38,547 nt of DNA from WQUF01 sp031549885. GTDB taxonomy: Bacteria > Bacillota > Clostridia > Clostridiales > Clostridiaceae. Both the position numbers and the translations under genes were made by a program. Below the pieces are notes generated by a model. The model was not told where the DNA came from and made no database searches. It saw only the letters and a list, made by a program, of their open reading frames with translations. Location: positions 1 through 38,547 of the forward strand of contig JAVBPD010000105.1 in NCBI GenBank assembly GCA_031549885.1. The letters are read 5' to 3'. Below are positions 6,797 through 14,957 of the stretch, one piece after another (within the stretch, counting starts at the first letter, position 1; each line of letters begins with the position of its first letter).

Positions 6797-8422
6797 TTAA
6801 AACTCTATTTCTTTTTTGTACATTAAATCATAATATTCTTGAAGCATTCTTCTTACGCTAAAGTATTCCTTACATGAATTAATTGATTCTTTCATCATAT
6901 CTTTCCATTTATCCTTATCATCATAATAGGTTGGAATAATTTCTTCAAATAAAACCTCATAAAAACATTTTAAGTCATGCTCATCAAGCTCTTCGACATC
7001 TGAAGATTCAAAGCCATCTCCAAATTGCCATCCATTAATCCCATGTTCACAAGCCTCAGGCCACCATCCATCTAAAATGCTTAAATTTAAAACACCGTTC
7101 ATAGCAGCTTTCATTCCTGAAGTGCCACTGGCCTCTTGAGGTCTTCTTGGATTATTAAGCCAAATATCAGATCCTTTAGTTAACATGGCACCAATTTCCA
7201 TATCGTAGTTTTCTAAAAATACCACAGCATTTGGATATTTCTTTGTCATAGATACAATGTTTTCAATTATTTCTTTGCCAGTATCATCTAAAGGATGAGC
7301 CTTTCCTGAAAACACAATTTGTATTTTTCCATCTTCTAAATAAGGCTCTATAGAATCTATATCTGTAAATATAAAATTGCTTCTTTTATATGGCACAGCT
7401 CTTCTTGAAAAACCAATTAAAAGCTTATCTTCATTTAATGTAACATTATTTCTTTCTTCAATAAATTTTATGAGATTTCTTTTATTTTCCATATGTGCTT
7501 CCCATAATTCTTCGCTGGTAATGCCTTCTTCAATAATTTTCTCATCAACCCATGTAGGTATGTGAATTGCATTAGTTATGCTTATGATTTCACTTTTGTC
7601 TGTTACATATTTCCACATATTATTAGCAGTTTCTGCATGAAGCTTTGCTACAGCATTAGAAATTTTTGACAACCTTAAAGCTGCAACAGTCATGTTAAAT
7701 GGGGCGCCTCCAATTGAAACAAGGTTTTCAAGTGTTAAATTATTGTTTGCACCCATATACATGAGGCTATCTAAATAATGAGATTCATTTCCTTGAATTA
7801 TAGGAGTATGAGTAGTAAACACCACTTCTTTTCTTGTTTTTAATTTCGCTTTTTCAAAACTAAAACCTTTATCCATTTTTTCTTTTATAAGCTCAAAACC
7901 TGCAAATACTGCATGACCTTCATTAAAATGATATACATCTATATCAATATTTAAAGCCCTTAAAGCTCTTATTCCGCCAATACCAAGGACCATTTCTTGA
8001 GCAATTCTTTCTTCTGCAAACCATCCATATAATTGCCCTGTTATCCATGCATCCTCATTTTCAGGTATATCTGTATCCAATAAATAAATATTAGCATTTG
8101 AGAATTCATCAAGTAGCCATACTTTGCAAACCACATCTCTTTGGCGAATTTTCACAGTTACAGATACACCAGTGTCTTTTAGAAAATCATAAGAATAGTT
8201 TGGATATGTGTCAATTGGTTTGCCATCTTTTCCTATCACTTGATCTGTATAACCTTGTTTCCATTTTATGCCTATGCCTATTATGGGAAACCCATAGTCT
8301 TTAGCGCCTTTTAAATAATCCCCTGCAAGTATGCCAAGACCACCTGCATATGTTTTAAATTTGGAATTTAGTCCATATTCCATGCAGAAATAAGCAACTT
8401 TTGGTAAATCGTTATTGTTCAA
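6797..8422 (-). CDS. glgP: Alpha-glucan (glycogen/maltodextrin) phosphorylase, short GT35 type
   Basis: 541 residues, much shorter than the roughly 800 of E. coli GlgP, but of the short GT35 branch seen in thermophiles and clostridia. It removes terminal glucose from alpha-1,4-glucans with phosphate to give glucose-1-phosphate, using PLP. Seen: YFCMEYGL...YAGGLGILAGDYLKGA at the N-terminus (glucan/phosphate site), HFNEGH at 166-171, FSRRAVPYKR near 338-347, and RRPQEASGTSGMKAAMNG with the PLP-binding Lys438. The start is TTG at 8422 behind AGGAGGT seven bases away; no better start lies nearby. Single-gene unit, not next to the phosphoglucomutase at 12362, which would process its product. An extended -10 promoter lies at 8454-8462. 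Confidence 0.9.
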   Translation of the reverse strand: MNNNDLPKVAYFCMEYGLNSKFKTYAGGLGILAGDYLKGAKDYGFPIIGIGIKWKQGYTDQVIGKDGKPIDTYPNYSYDFLKDTGVSVTVKIRQRDVVCKVWLLDEFSNANIYLLDTDIPENEDAWITGQLYGWFAEERIAQEMVLGIGGIRALRALNIDIDVYHFNEGHAVFAGFELIKEKMDKGFSFEKAKLKTRKEVVFTTHTPIIQGNESHYLDSLMYMGANNNLTLENLVSIGGAPFNMTVAALRLSKISNAVAKLHAETANNMWKYVTDKSEIISITNAIHIPTWVDEKIIEEGITSEELWEAHMENKRNLIKFIEERNNVTLNEDKLLIGFSRRAVPYKRSNFIFTDIDSIEPYLEDGKIQIVFSGKAHPLDDTGKEIIENIVSMTKKYPNAVVFLENYDMEIGAMLTKGSDIWLNNPRRPQEASGTSGMKAAMNGVLNLSILDGWWPEACEHGINGWQFGDGFESSDVEELDEHDLKCFYEVLFEEIIPTYYDDKDKWKDMMKESINSCKEYFSVRRMLQEYYDLMYKKEIEF

Positions 8423-8453
8423 ACCTATACCTCCTAAAATAAAATGTATTAAT

Positions 8454-8462
8454 ATTATATCA
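8454..8462 (-). promoter_or_regulatory. Extended -10 element (TGaTATAAT) for glgP
   Basis: Minus-strand TGaTATAAT ends 32 nt upstream of the TTG start. No good -35 is seen at 16-18 nt, which is usual for extended -10 promoters. The same TGaTATAAT element recurs upstream of folE and at 10480. Confidence 0.55.
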
Positions 8463-8526
8463 AATAACTGATAAACAATGTATTTTTTGAATGCTCAAAG
8501 TATATTTAAATAAAACTTAATTCTAA

Positions 8527-8555
8527 TTGACAAATGAAAATTTGATAAATATAAT
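8527..8555 (+). promoter_or_regulatory. Perfect-consensus sigma-A promoter of the M24 peptidase gene
   Basis: TTGACA (8527-8532), 17-nt spacer, TATAAT (8550-8555). Predicted start near 8562, about 37 nt before the ATG at 8599. Divergent from the glgP promoter. Confidence 0.85.
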
Positions 8556-8598
8556 TTGAGTTGGAACATAATATTGAAGGAATGAAAGGAAGGAATTT

Positions 8599-9675
8599 AT
8601 GAAGGAAACTAGATTAAAAAGAGTAATTGAAAAAATGGAAAAACAAAATTTAACGCAGATGTTGATTTCTGACTCTGCTTCTATTTACTATCTTACAGGA
8701 AAATGGATTCATCCAGGTGAAAGAATGCTGGTTTTATACATAAACACTGATGGCAAAAATAAACTCTTTAACAATAAATTGTTTCCTATAGAAGAGGATC
8801 TTGGACTTGAAACAATTTGGTATAGCGATACAGATGATGCTGTAAAGATACTTTATGATGGAATAGATAGATCTAAGACATTAGGTATTGATAAAAATTG
8901 GGAAAGTAAATTTTTATTAAGACTTCTTGAGCTTGGTTATAAGGGACCTCTCATGAATAGTTCCATTTTAATTGATAGTATTAGAATGATAAAAGATGAA
9001 GAAGAAATAAATTATATGAGAGAAGCTTCTAAATTAAATGATTTAGCAGTTGATAAATTAAAAGATATGATTCCTAAAAAATATTCTGAAGTAAAACTTG
9101 GTAAAGTTTTAGGAGAAATTTATGAAGAGGTTGGAGCAGATGGATACTCATTTGAGCCTATTATAGCTTATGGAAAGAATGCCGCAGATCCTCATCATAT
9201 GTCAAATAATGATACAATAAAAGATGGAGATGCTGTAATTCTTGATATTGGTTGTGCTAAAAATTCATATTGTTCAGATATGACTAGAACCGTTTTTTAT
9301 AGATATGTTACAACTGAACAAAGAAAAGTGTATGATATTGTACTAGAGGCAAATAAGAGAGCTATTAAAGCTGTAAAACCTGGCGCTAGATTTTGTGATG
9401 TGGATAGAGCAGCAAGAGGATATATAGAAAGCATGGGTTATGGAGAATATTTCACCCATAGAACTGGACATTGCATAGGAATTGAAGTTCATGATTTTGG
9501 CGATGTTTCAGAAGTTAATGAAAATATCCTAGAAGAAGGGATGATATTTTCAATAGAACCAGGTATTTATTTAACTGGGAAGTTTGGAGTTAGAATAGAA
9601 GATTTAGTAGTTGTAACTAAAGATGGATGTGAAAATTTAAATAGCGCATCTAAAGATTTAACAATTGTAGAATAA
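8599..9675 (+). CDS. M24 Xaa-Pro peptidase (aminopeptidase P / prolidase type)
   Basis: 358 residues: an N-terminal creatinase-like domain (1-130) and a C-terminal pita-bread metallopeptidase domain. All five metal ligands are visible: Asp216 (LDIG), Asp227 (SDMTRT), His291 (RTGHCIGIEVHD), Glu320 (SIEPGIY) and Glu334 (VRIED). Such enzymes cleave the N-terminal residue from peptides with Pro in position two, or Xaa-Pro dipeptides, in the cytoplasm with Mn or Co. Length fits the PepQ/YqhT/PapA group, and which of the two activities dominates is not decidable by eye. ATG behind GAAAGGAAGG, driven by a perfect promoter at 8527; single-gene unit closed by a terminator at 9681. Confidence 0.88.
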   Translation: MKETRLKRVIEKMEKQNLTQMLISDSASIYYLTGKWIHPGERMLVLYINTDGKNKLFNNKLFPIEEDLGLETIWYSDTDDAVKILYDGIDRSKTLGIDKNWESKFLLRLLELGYKGPLMNSSILIDSIRMIKDEEEINYMREASKLNDLAVDKLKDMIPKKYSEVKLGKVLGEIYEEVGADGYSFEPIIAYGKNAADPHHMSNNDTIKDGDAVILDIGCAKNSYCSDMTRTVFYRYVTTEQRKVYDIVLEANKRAIKAVKPGARFCDVDRAARGYIESMGYGEYFTHRTGHCIGIEVHDFGDVSEVNENILEEGMIFSIEPGIYLTGKFGVRIEDLVVVTKDGCENLNSASKDLTIVE

Positions 9676-9680
9676 TAATA

Positions 9681-9709
9681 AAAAAAAAGGAGTTTGTCTC
9701 CTTTTTTTT
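9681..9709. terminator. Bidirectional terminator between M24 peptidase and secreted-protein genes
   Basis: A 12-bp perfect stem (9681-9692 with 9698-9709), 5-nt loop, eight A on the left and eight T on the right. The stop codon of the minus-strand gene (9708-9710) overlaps the last stem bases. Confidence 0.85.
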
Positions 9710-10271
9710 ATTTATTTAAAGAGTTTTCTGCTTTGTCAACAGCTGTTTGTAATCTACTTTTTAAATCTTTATATTGATCATTGTCTGGAAGTTTATTAAT
9801 TAAATCTTTAGCTTTTTGAATATTATTTTTTGCTGCTGTTTTACTTTGACCAACTGGGTCTTTTAAGAACTTGTTTAAATTATCTGTAGTTTCATCAACT
9901 TTTGATTTGTCATTTAAAAAATTATTTGCTTTGTCAATTGATGATTGTAATTTATTTTTTGTATTTTTAGTTTGATCGTTATTTGGTATTTTATTTAGCA
10001 ATGATTGAGCTTTATCTATAGCAGATTTTGTAACATCTTTATTATTAAGAAGAGAGTTTACTGATTTTGTTGCTTCATCTATTAATGGTTGGCTTGATGA
10101 TAAAATATCTTTTGCTTTGCTTAATAAGCTTGATATTGTAGTAGTTGCCTTTGAAGTGGTATTATCTGCTGCATGTACGGGTAAGATGGTAGTAGTTGTT
10201 ATCATGACTCCTGCAACTAAAACTGTTAAAGTAGTGCTTAAAAATCTATTTTTTATATTATTATTTTTCAT
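9708..10271 (-). CDS. Secreted protein with helical repeats
   Basis: 187 residues. The N-terminus is a signal peptide (Asn/Lys-rich start, hydrophobic core about 11-30) with a likely signal peptidase I site after VHA (34/35). The mature part is low-complexity and almost entirely helical. Two repeats of about 37 residues (84-120 and 150-186) share the plan IxKAxxLINKLPxNDQxKxxKxxLQxxxDKAxxxLN; a weaker copy covers about 45-80. No LPxTG anchor, transmembrane helix, Cys or enzyme motif is visible, so it is probably released or loosely wall-bound. Similar LPDN-type helical-hairpin repeats occur in bacterial surface proteins, but the function is unknown. ATG behind AGGAGAG, with a good promoter at 10324-10352. 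Confidence 0.75.
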   Translation of the reverse strand: MKNNNIKNRFLSTTLTVLVAGVMITTTTILPVHAADNTTSKATTTISSLLSKAKDILSSSQPLIDEATKSVNSLLNNKDVTKSAIDKAQSLLNKIPNNDQTKNTKNKLQSSIDKANNFLNDKSKVDETTDNLNKFLKDPVGQSKTAAKNNIQKAKDLINKLPDNDQYKDLKSRLQTAVDKAENSLNK

Positions 10272-10323
10272 TATTAATCTCTCCTAAAATATAATTTGGA
10301 ATTGAAATGTTCTTTATGATGGA

Positions 10324-10352
10324 AGTATAGCACCCATTACAAAAAAACACAA
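10324..10352 (-). promoter_or_regulatory. Promoter of the secreted helical-repeat protein
   Basis: Minus strand: TTGTGT (10352-10347), 17-nt spacer, TGcTATACT extended -10 (TATACT at 10329-10324). Leader about 46 nt. Confidence 0.65.
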
Positions 10353-10479
10353 TAATTTTTAATATTTGTTAAATAAAATTTAAAAATTAATAAAAAATAT
10401 TTGCATATGCCTTATGGAATGGGCATTTGAAGCCTTCACAAAAAATTCACTTTATTATCAATATTTGCTCAAAATCAAA

Positions 10480-10488
10480 TGATATAAT
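10480..10488 (+). promoter_or_regulatory. Extended -10 element in the 10272-10686 intergenic region
   Basis: Plus-strand TGaTATAAT with TATAAT at 10483-10488. Transcription from it would start near 10495 and run through the hairpin at 10531 into the GNAT gene, giving a long leader of about 190 nt. No good -35 at the usual distance. Confidence 0.45.
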
Positions 10489-10530
10489 AGATATTGTAAA
10501 CAATAAATAAATATAACAATTCAGGTTTTA

Positions 10531-10576
10531 AGTAATATACTCCACAGATATTTGTACTATATCTATGGAGTATTAC
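10531..10576 (+). ncRNA. Structured leader or small RNA candidate upstream of the GNAT gene
   Basis: The 415-nt gap 10272-10686 holds the secreted-protein promoter, an extended -10 at 10480, and this imperfect hairpin. The left arm is 10531-10550 and the right arm about 10559-10576, with a core of CTCCACAGATA against TATCTATGGAG, one C-A mismatch and a 2-nt bulge. There is no T-run directly after it, so it is not a standard terminator. I do not recognise a riboswitch class. It could be a leader structure, a small RNA, or a binding palindrome. Confidence 0.3.
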
Positions 10577-10686
10577 TATTTAATTCGACACTTTTTATAA
10601 ATGCATGTGTATTTGTAATAATTGCTAATATTCACTAGTATTTATTTATATTAACACTCAATAAATATTGGGGTGGGGGTATATAA

Positions 10687-11166
10687 GTGAATTTTAAAAT
10701 TGTTGATATGAGCTATTATTACAAATATGAAATAATAAAATGGAAATATGATAAACCTTATGATGTATATAATTTTCCTAATATAAAACTTGATCCTAAT
10801 ATTGTGATAAATGATAAATATTTTGCTGTAATTAATGAATATTTAGAACTTGTAGGATATTATTGTATTGATGATGAAGCAAGGGTAATAACAGAGGAGA
10901 GCAGGGGTATTTATACAGATGATTTTTTAGATATGGGCCTAAGCATGAAGCCGGATTTAACCGGAAAGGGATTAGGCCTTGAATTTGTAAAATTTGGAGA
11001 GAGTTTTCTAAAGCATAAATATAATAAAAGATTAAGGCTTACTGTAGCATGTTTTAATAAAAGAGCTATAAAAGTATATAAAAAAGCTGGTTTTTCTTTA
11101 GGAGAGAAATTTATCAAACATGCTCCAAATTGGGACTATGAATTTATGATTATGCGCTTGTTTTAA
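10687..11166 (+). CDS. GNAT-family N-acetyltransferase
   Basis: 159 residues, the usual length of a single GNAT domain, which transfers acetyl from acetyl-CoA to an amine. The acetyl-CoA loop is TGKGLGLEFVKFG (near residues 96-108; R/QxxGxG/A type) after strand SMKPDLTG, and the ending NKRAIKVYKKAGF is the classical motif B helix. The substrate is not readable; small metabolites and ribosomal N-termini are all acetylated by this family. The start is GTG at 10687, chosen because GGGGTGGGGG sits immediately upstream and no in-frame ATG precedes the domain. Same strand as, and 63 nt ahead of, the M29 peptidase gene, but that gene has its own possible -10 at 11184. Confidence 0.85.
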   Translation: MNFKIVDMSYYYKYEIIKWKYDKPYDVYNFPNIKLDPNIVINDKYFAVINEYLELVGYYCIDDEARVITEESRGIYTDDFLDMGLSMKPDLTGKGLGLEFVKFGESFLKHKYNKRLRLTVACFNKRAIKVYKKAGFSLGEKFIKHAPNWDYEFMIMRLF

Positions 11167-11183
11167 ACAAAATGTATTTATAT

Positions 11184-11189
11184 TATAAT
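11184..11189 (+). promoter_or_regulatory. Possible -10 box for the M29 peptidase-phosphoglucomutase pair
   Basis: A TATAAT lies 41 nt before the ATG at 11230. No convincing -35 stands 17 nt upstream (the region is the end of the GNAT gene), so the two genes may also be read from the GNAT promoter. Confidence 0.35.
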
Positions 11190-11229
11190 ATATAGAAGGT
11201 AAATTTAAGAAAAATACTGGAGGTAAAAC

Positions 11230-12345
11230 ATGGATAATAGACTTGAAAAATTAGCAAAACTATTAGTTAACTACTCTACTAAGGTTAAAAAGGACGAATT
11301 TGTTTTTATAAGTTGTGATGAAGTTGCGTTGCCATTTGCAAAAGCTGTTTATAAGGAAGCCACTTTAAAGGGAGCTCATGTTGAGTGCATATTAAATTCA
11401 GGTGAACTTTCTGAAATAAAGTATAAATATGCTACAGAAGAGCAGCTTAAACAAGGAAACATAATCATGGAACATGTATTGTCTAAAGCTGATGTTTGGA
11501 TATCGGCATGGGCTGAAAGAAATACCAAAACAACTTTTAATGCTGACCCAGAAAAGATAAGATTTTCAATGGCGGGAGCTAAAGCATGGAGGGAAATTTA
11601 TTCTAAAAGGATGGGAACTTCAGAATTAAGATGGGTTGGCACAGAGTATCCAAATTATGCTCATGCTCAAGAAGCAAATATGAGCTTAGATGAATATGAA
11701 GATTTTGTTTACAATGCTGGAATGTTATACCTTGATGATCCTATTTCATACTGGGAGGAGTTCTCTAAAAAGCAAGAAAAAATATGCGAGTTTTTAAACA
11801 CTAAAAAGGAATTTCGTTTAATATCAAAAGATACTGATATAAAAATTTGTACTGAAGGCAGAAAGTGGATTAACTGCGATGGGTCAGTGAATTTCCCAGA
11901 TGGAGAAGTTTTTTGTTCACCTGTTGAAAACAAAATTAATGGTTTTATAACTTTTTCATATCCTTCTTCATATTTTGGAAAAAGCGTAGATGGCGTAAGG
12001 CTTGAAGTTTTAGATGGAAAAATTGTAAATGCTACAGCTAAAAAAGGTGAAGAATTATTAAAAGAAGTTTTAAAAGCAGATGAAGGTTCAAGCTTTTTTG
12101 GGGAGTTTGCAATTGGAACAAATTATTCCATAAAGGAGTTTACAAATAACACTTTATTCGATGAAAAAATTGGAGGAACCATTCATATGGCAATTGGGGA
12201 TTCTATGGAAGAAAGTGGCGGGAAAAATAAATCTACAGTTCATTGGGATTTAGTAAATGATATGAGTGAAGGTAAAATTTTTGCTGATGGTGAATTAATA
12301 TATGAAAATGGGAAATTTATAAATGAGGATTTTACTATAAAATAA
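11230..12345 (+). CDS. M29 family metallo-aminopeptidase (AmpS/PepS/AmpT type)
   Basis: 371 residues, normal for the thermophilic-aminopeptidase family. It removes N-terminal residues from peptides with a two-metal centre, in the cytoplasm. Expected ligands are visible in order: Glu226 (DGEVFCSPVE), Glu292 (FGEFAIGTN), His319 (GGTIHMAIG), His338 and Asp340 (STVHWDLV). The N-terminal MDNRLEKLAKLLVNYSTKVK is the usual family start. ATG start behind CTGGAGG. The stop is 16 nt from the phosphoglucomutase gene, so the two are probably co-transcribed, although peptide turnover and hexose-phosphate interconversion have no direct link. Confidence 0.9.
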   Translation: MDNRLEKLAKLLVNYSTKVKKDEFVFISCDEVALPFAKAVYKEATLKGAHVECILNSGELSEIKYKYATEEQLKQGNIIMEHVLSKADVWISAWAERNTKTTFNADPEKIRFSMAGAKAWREIYSKRMGTSELRWVGTEYPNYAHAQEANMSLDEYEDFVYNAGMLYLDDPISYWEEFSKKQEKICEFLNTKKEFRLISKDTDIKICTEGRKWINCDGSVNFPDGEVFCSPVENKINGFITFSYPSSYFGKSVDGVRLEVLDGKIVNATAKKGEELLKEVLKADEGSSFFGEFAIGTNYSIKEFTNNTLFDEKIGGTIHMAIGDSMEESGGKNKSTVHWDLVNDMSEGKIFADGELIYENGKFINEDFTIK

Positions 12346-12361
12346 TATAAAGAGGTGGAAG

Positions 12362-14098
12362 ATGTATTTAGATACCTATAAAAAATGGCTAAACTCAGAT
12401 ATTGTGGATGAAAATACAAAAGAAGAATTAAGAGCAATAAAAGATGAAAAAGAAATTGAAGACAGGTTTTATAAGGATTTAGAATTTGGTACTGGTGGTT
12501 TAAGAGGAATAATGGGAGCTGGTACTAACAGGATGAATGTATACACTGTAGGAAAAGCTACACAAGGGCTTGCATATTACCTTAAAAAATATGCTCTAAA
12601 GGATGCAAAAGTAGCCATATCTTATGATTCTCGCAATAATTCATATGAATTTGCAAAAGTATCTGCTGAAGTTTTAGCTGGAAATGGCATTAAAGTTTAT
12701 TTATTTGAATCTTTAAGACCTACACCTATGCTTTCATTTTCAGTGACTCATCTTAATTGTGATGCTGGGATAATAATAACTGCATCTCATAATCCTAAGA
12801 TGTACAATGGATACAAAGCTTATGGTGCTTATGGTGGTCAAATGACTGATGAAAGTGCCAATGAGGTTTTTAGTTTTATTGAAAAAATAGAAGATTTTAA
12901 TGAAGTTAAAAACATGCCCTATGAAGAAGCTTTAGAAAGCGGCATGATAGCATTAATTGGGGAAGAAGTAGATAAAGTTTATTATGCTAAAGTTGTAGAT
13001 TTAACCATTAGAAGAGATTTAATTAAAGAAAAAGCTCCTGATTTAAAGGCTATTTATACTCCAATTCATGGTACTGGAAATATACCTGTTAGAGAAGTTT
13101 TAAAAGAGCTTGGCTATTCTAACGTATTTGTAGTAAAAGAGCAAGAATTCCCAGATGGAAATTTCCCAACAGCTCCCTCACCAAACCCTGAAAACCCACA
13201 AGTATTTTCCATTGCTATGGATATGGCAAAGACCATTAAACCAGATATTATATTAGGTACAGATCCTGACGGAGATAGGTTAGGTGTAGTGGTTTTAGAT
13301 GATGAAGGTAATTATAAAGTTTTAACTGGAAATCAAACAGGAGTATTGTTAACTCACTATATAATAACATCTCTTATTGAAGAGAACAGGTTAAAGAAAA
13401 ATTCATGTGTTATAAAGACCATTGTAACTTCAGAAATGGCAAGGGAAATTTGTAATAAATATAATGTAGATATTATTGATGTTTTAACTGGATTTAAATA
13501 TATTGGTGAATTAATTAATGAATTTTCAAATACTCATGAGAAGGAATTTATATTAGGTTTTGAAGAAAGCTATGGATATTTATCTGGCACATTTGTAAGG
13601 GATAAGGATGCGGTTATTGCTTCAATGATGGTATGTGAAATGGCACTTTTTTATAAACAAAAAGGAATGAATTTATATAATGCTTTAAATGCTTTATTTG
13701 ATGAATTTGGATATTATAAGGAAGATCTGGTAAACATTGAACTTGACGGAAAAGAAGGTCAAGAAGCTATTTTTAAAACCATTGAAATATTAAGAGAAAA
13801 TCCTATTGATAAACTTTTAGGCAGCAAAGTTTCAAAGTTATTTGATTACCAGCTTAGTATTGAAAAAGACTATAATAAAAATGAAGAATTAAAAATCATG
13901 CTTCCAAAATCAAATGTTATAAAATATATATTTGAAAATGGATATTGGTTTGTTGTAAGACCATCTGGAACAGAGCCTAAGATGAAGATATATATTTCTG
14001 TTAAGGGCACTTCTTTTGAAGATTCAACTAGTAAATTAAAAGAATTTAAAAATGAAGTAATGAATATATTTAATTCCATTTTAAAATCTAATAAATAA
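12362..14098 (+). CDS. pgcA: Phosphoglucomutase / phosphomannomutase
   Basis: 578 residues, matching the long Firmicute PgcA-type alpha-D-phosphohexomutase. It interconverts glucose-1-phosphate and glucose-6-phosphate, linking glycogen and UDP-glucose synthesis to glycolysis. Domain marks in order: TASHNPKMYNGYK with phosphoserine Ser142, metal loop GTDPDGDRLG (Asp301, Asp303, Asp305), sugar-binding loop FEESYGY, and C-terminal phosphate-binding RPSGTEPK near 537-544. ATG behind AGAGGTGG. It would handle the glucose-1-phosphate made by the phosphorylase at 6797. Its stop codon is part of the perfect hairpin at 14098-14136. Confidence 0.92.
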   Translation: MYLDTYKKWLNSDIVDENTKEELRAIKDEKEIEDRFYKDLEFGTGGLRGIMGAGTNRMNVYTVGKATQGLAYYLKKYALKDAKVAISYDSRNNSYEFAKVSAEVLAGNGIKVYLFESLRPTPMLSFSVTHLNCDAGIIITASHNPKMYNGYKAYGAYGGQMTDESANEVFSFIEKIEDFNEVKNMPYEEALESGMIALIGEEVDKVYYAKVVDLTIRRDLIKEKAPDLKAIYTPIHGTGNIPVREVLKELGYSNVFVVKEQEFPDGNFPTAPSPNPENPQVFSIAMDMAKTIKPDIILGTDPDGDRLGVVVLDDEGNYKVLTGNQTGVLLTHYIITSLIEENRLKKNSCVIKTIVTSEMAREICNKYNVDIIDVLTGFKYIGELINEFSNTHEKEFILGFEESYGYLSGTFVRDKDAVIASMMVCEMALFYKQKGMNLYNALNALFDEFGYYKEDLVNIELDGKEGQEAIFKTIEILRENPIDKLLGSKVSKLFDYQLSIEKDYNKNEELKIMLPKSNVIKYIFENGYWFVVRPSGTEPKMKIYISVKGTSFEDSTSKLKEFKNEVMNIFNSILKSNK

Positions 14099-14136
14099 AT
14101 AAGAGGTTCTTTACAAAAAGTAAAGAACCTCTTATT
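14098..14136. terminator. Perfect 16-bp hairpin shared by convergent pgcA and folBK
   Basis: Stem 14098-14113 with 14121-14136, no mismatches, 7-nt loop. There is no long T-run on either side, only TTATT/AATAA ends. The stem includes the last base of the pgcA stop codon and two bases of the folBK stop codon, so the genes share one bidirectional terminator-like structure with no spare spacer. Confidence 0.7.
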
Positions 14137-14944
14137 ATACAAGTAGTTTTCTAAGTTCTTCTATTCTTAATTTTTTTATTGGGTGAATTTCAAAGGGTGC
14201 TATTTCACATAAAGGATCAAGCACAAAGAGCCTCTCATTAAGCCTTGGATGAGGAATAATTAAATCATCTTCAGTTATTATATAATCATTAAATAAGAGT
14301 ATATCAAGATCTATAGTCCTTGGACCCCATTTGATTTTTCTCTCTCTTTTTAACTCAAGTTCTACGCTTAAAAGTTTCTTAAGTAGTTCATGAGGTTCAT
14401 AAATGGTTTCTAAGATGCAAGCTCCATTTAAAAAATCATCTTGGTCTAAATATCCCACAGGTTTTGTAACTATAAAGCTTGATACCTTTTTTACTTTAGT
14501 GAATTCATCTTCTATTTTTTTCAATGCTATATTTAAATTATTTTCCTTGTCTCCCATGTTTGAACCTAAGGCAATATATGCTTTATTTTTTTTTCTATAT
14601 GTTGAAACTGCAGCATAATCTAAAGGTAATTTAATAGGAGCCCAAGGTTTTTTAATTTCTACTATGATGGATTTTGCTCCTTCATATTTTGAAAGCACAA
14701 TTTTGCAAATCTCATCAGCAGATTTTTCTAATAAATTATATTTATGTGATTTAAATTCTTCGTAAACTAAGTTGCTTACTTCACCATAGTTAATGGTTTC
14801 ATGTATTTTGTCATCTTTAATGCAAGATTGAAAATTTGTTTCTATTTCCATTGAAATTAAGAATTTTTGACCTAGCTTTTTTTCTTCTTCATAAACTCCA
14901 ACGTTCCCATGGACTTCTAAGTCCTTTATTATTATTTTATCCAT
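14135..14944 (-). CDS. folBK: Fused dihydroneopterin aldolase / HPPK (FolB-FolK)
   Basis: 269 residues. Residues 1 to about 118 are FolB (KDLEVHGNVGVYEEEKKLGQ ... EKSADEICK ... IEIKKPWAPI-type), which cleaves dihydroneopterin to 6-hydroxymethyl-dihydropterin. Residues about 122-265 are FolK, which pyrophosphorylates that product: AYIALGSNMGDKENNL at its start, the ATP/pterin motif RKIKWGPRTIDLDILLFND, and PHPRLNERLFVL. Fusion lets two consecutive folate steps share one polypeptide and is common in clostridia. Last gene of the folate operon, 13 nt after folP, with AAGGTGATG overlapping its start region. Confidence 0.93.
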   Translation of the reverse strand: MDKIIIKDLEVHGNVGVYEEEKKLGQKFLISMEIETNFQSCIKDDKIHETINYGEVSNLVYEEFKSHKYNLLEKSADEICKIVLSKYEGAKSIIVEIKKPWAPIKLPLDYAAVSTYRKKNKAYIALGSNMGDKENNLNIALKKIEDEFTKVKKVSSFIVTKPVGYLDQDDFLNGACILETIYEPHELLKKLLSVELELKRERKIKWGPRTIDLDILLFNDYIITEDDLIIPHPRLNERLFVLDPLCEIAPFEIHPIKKLRIEELRKLLV

Positions 14945-14957
14945 AACATCACCTTAA

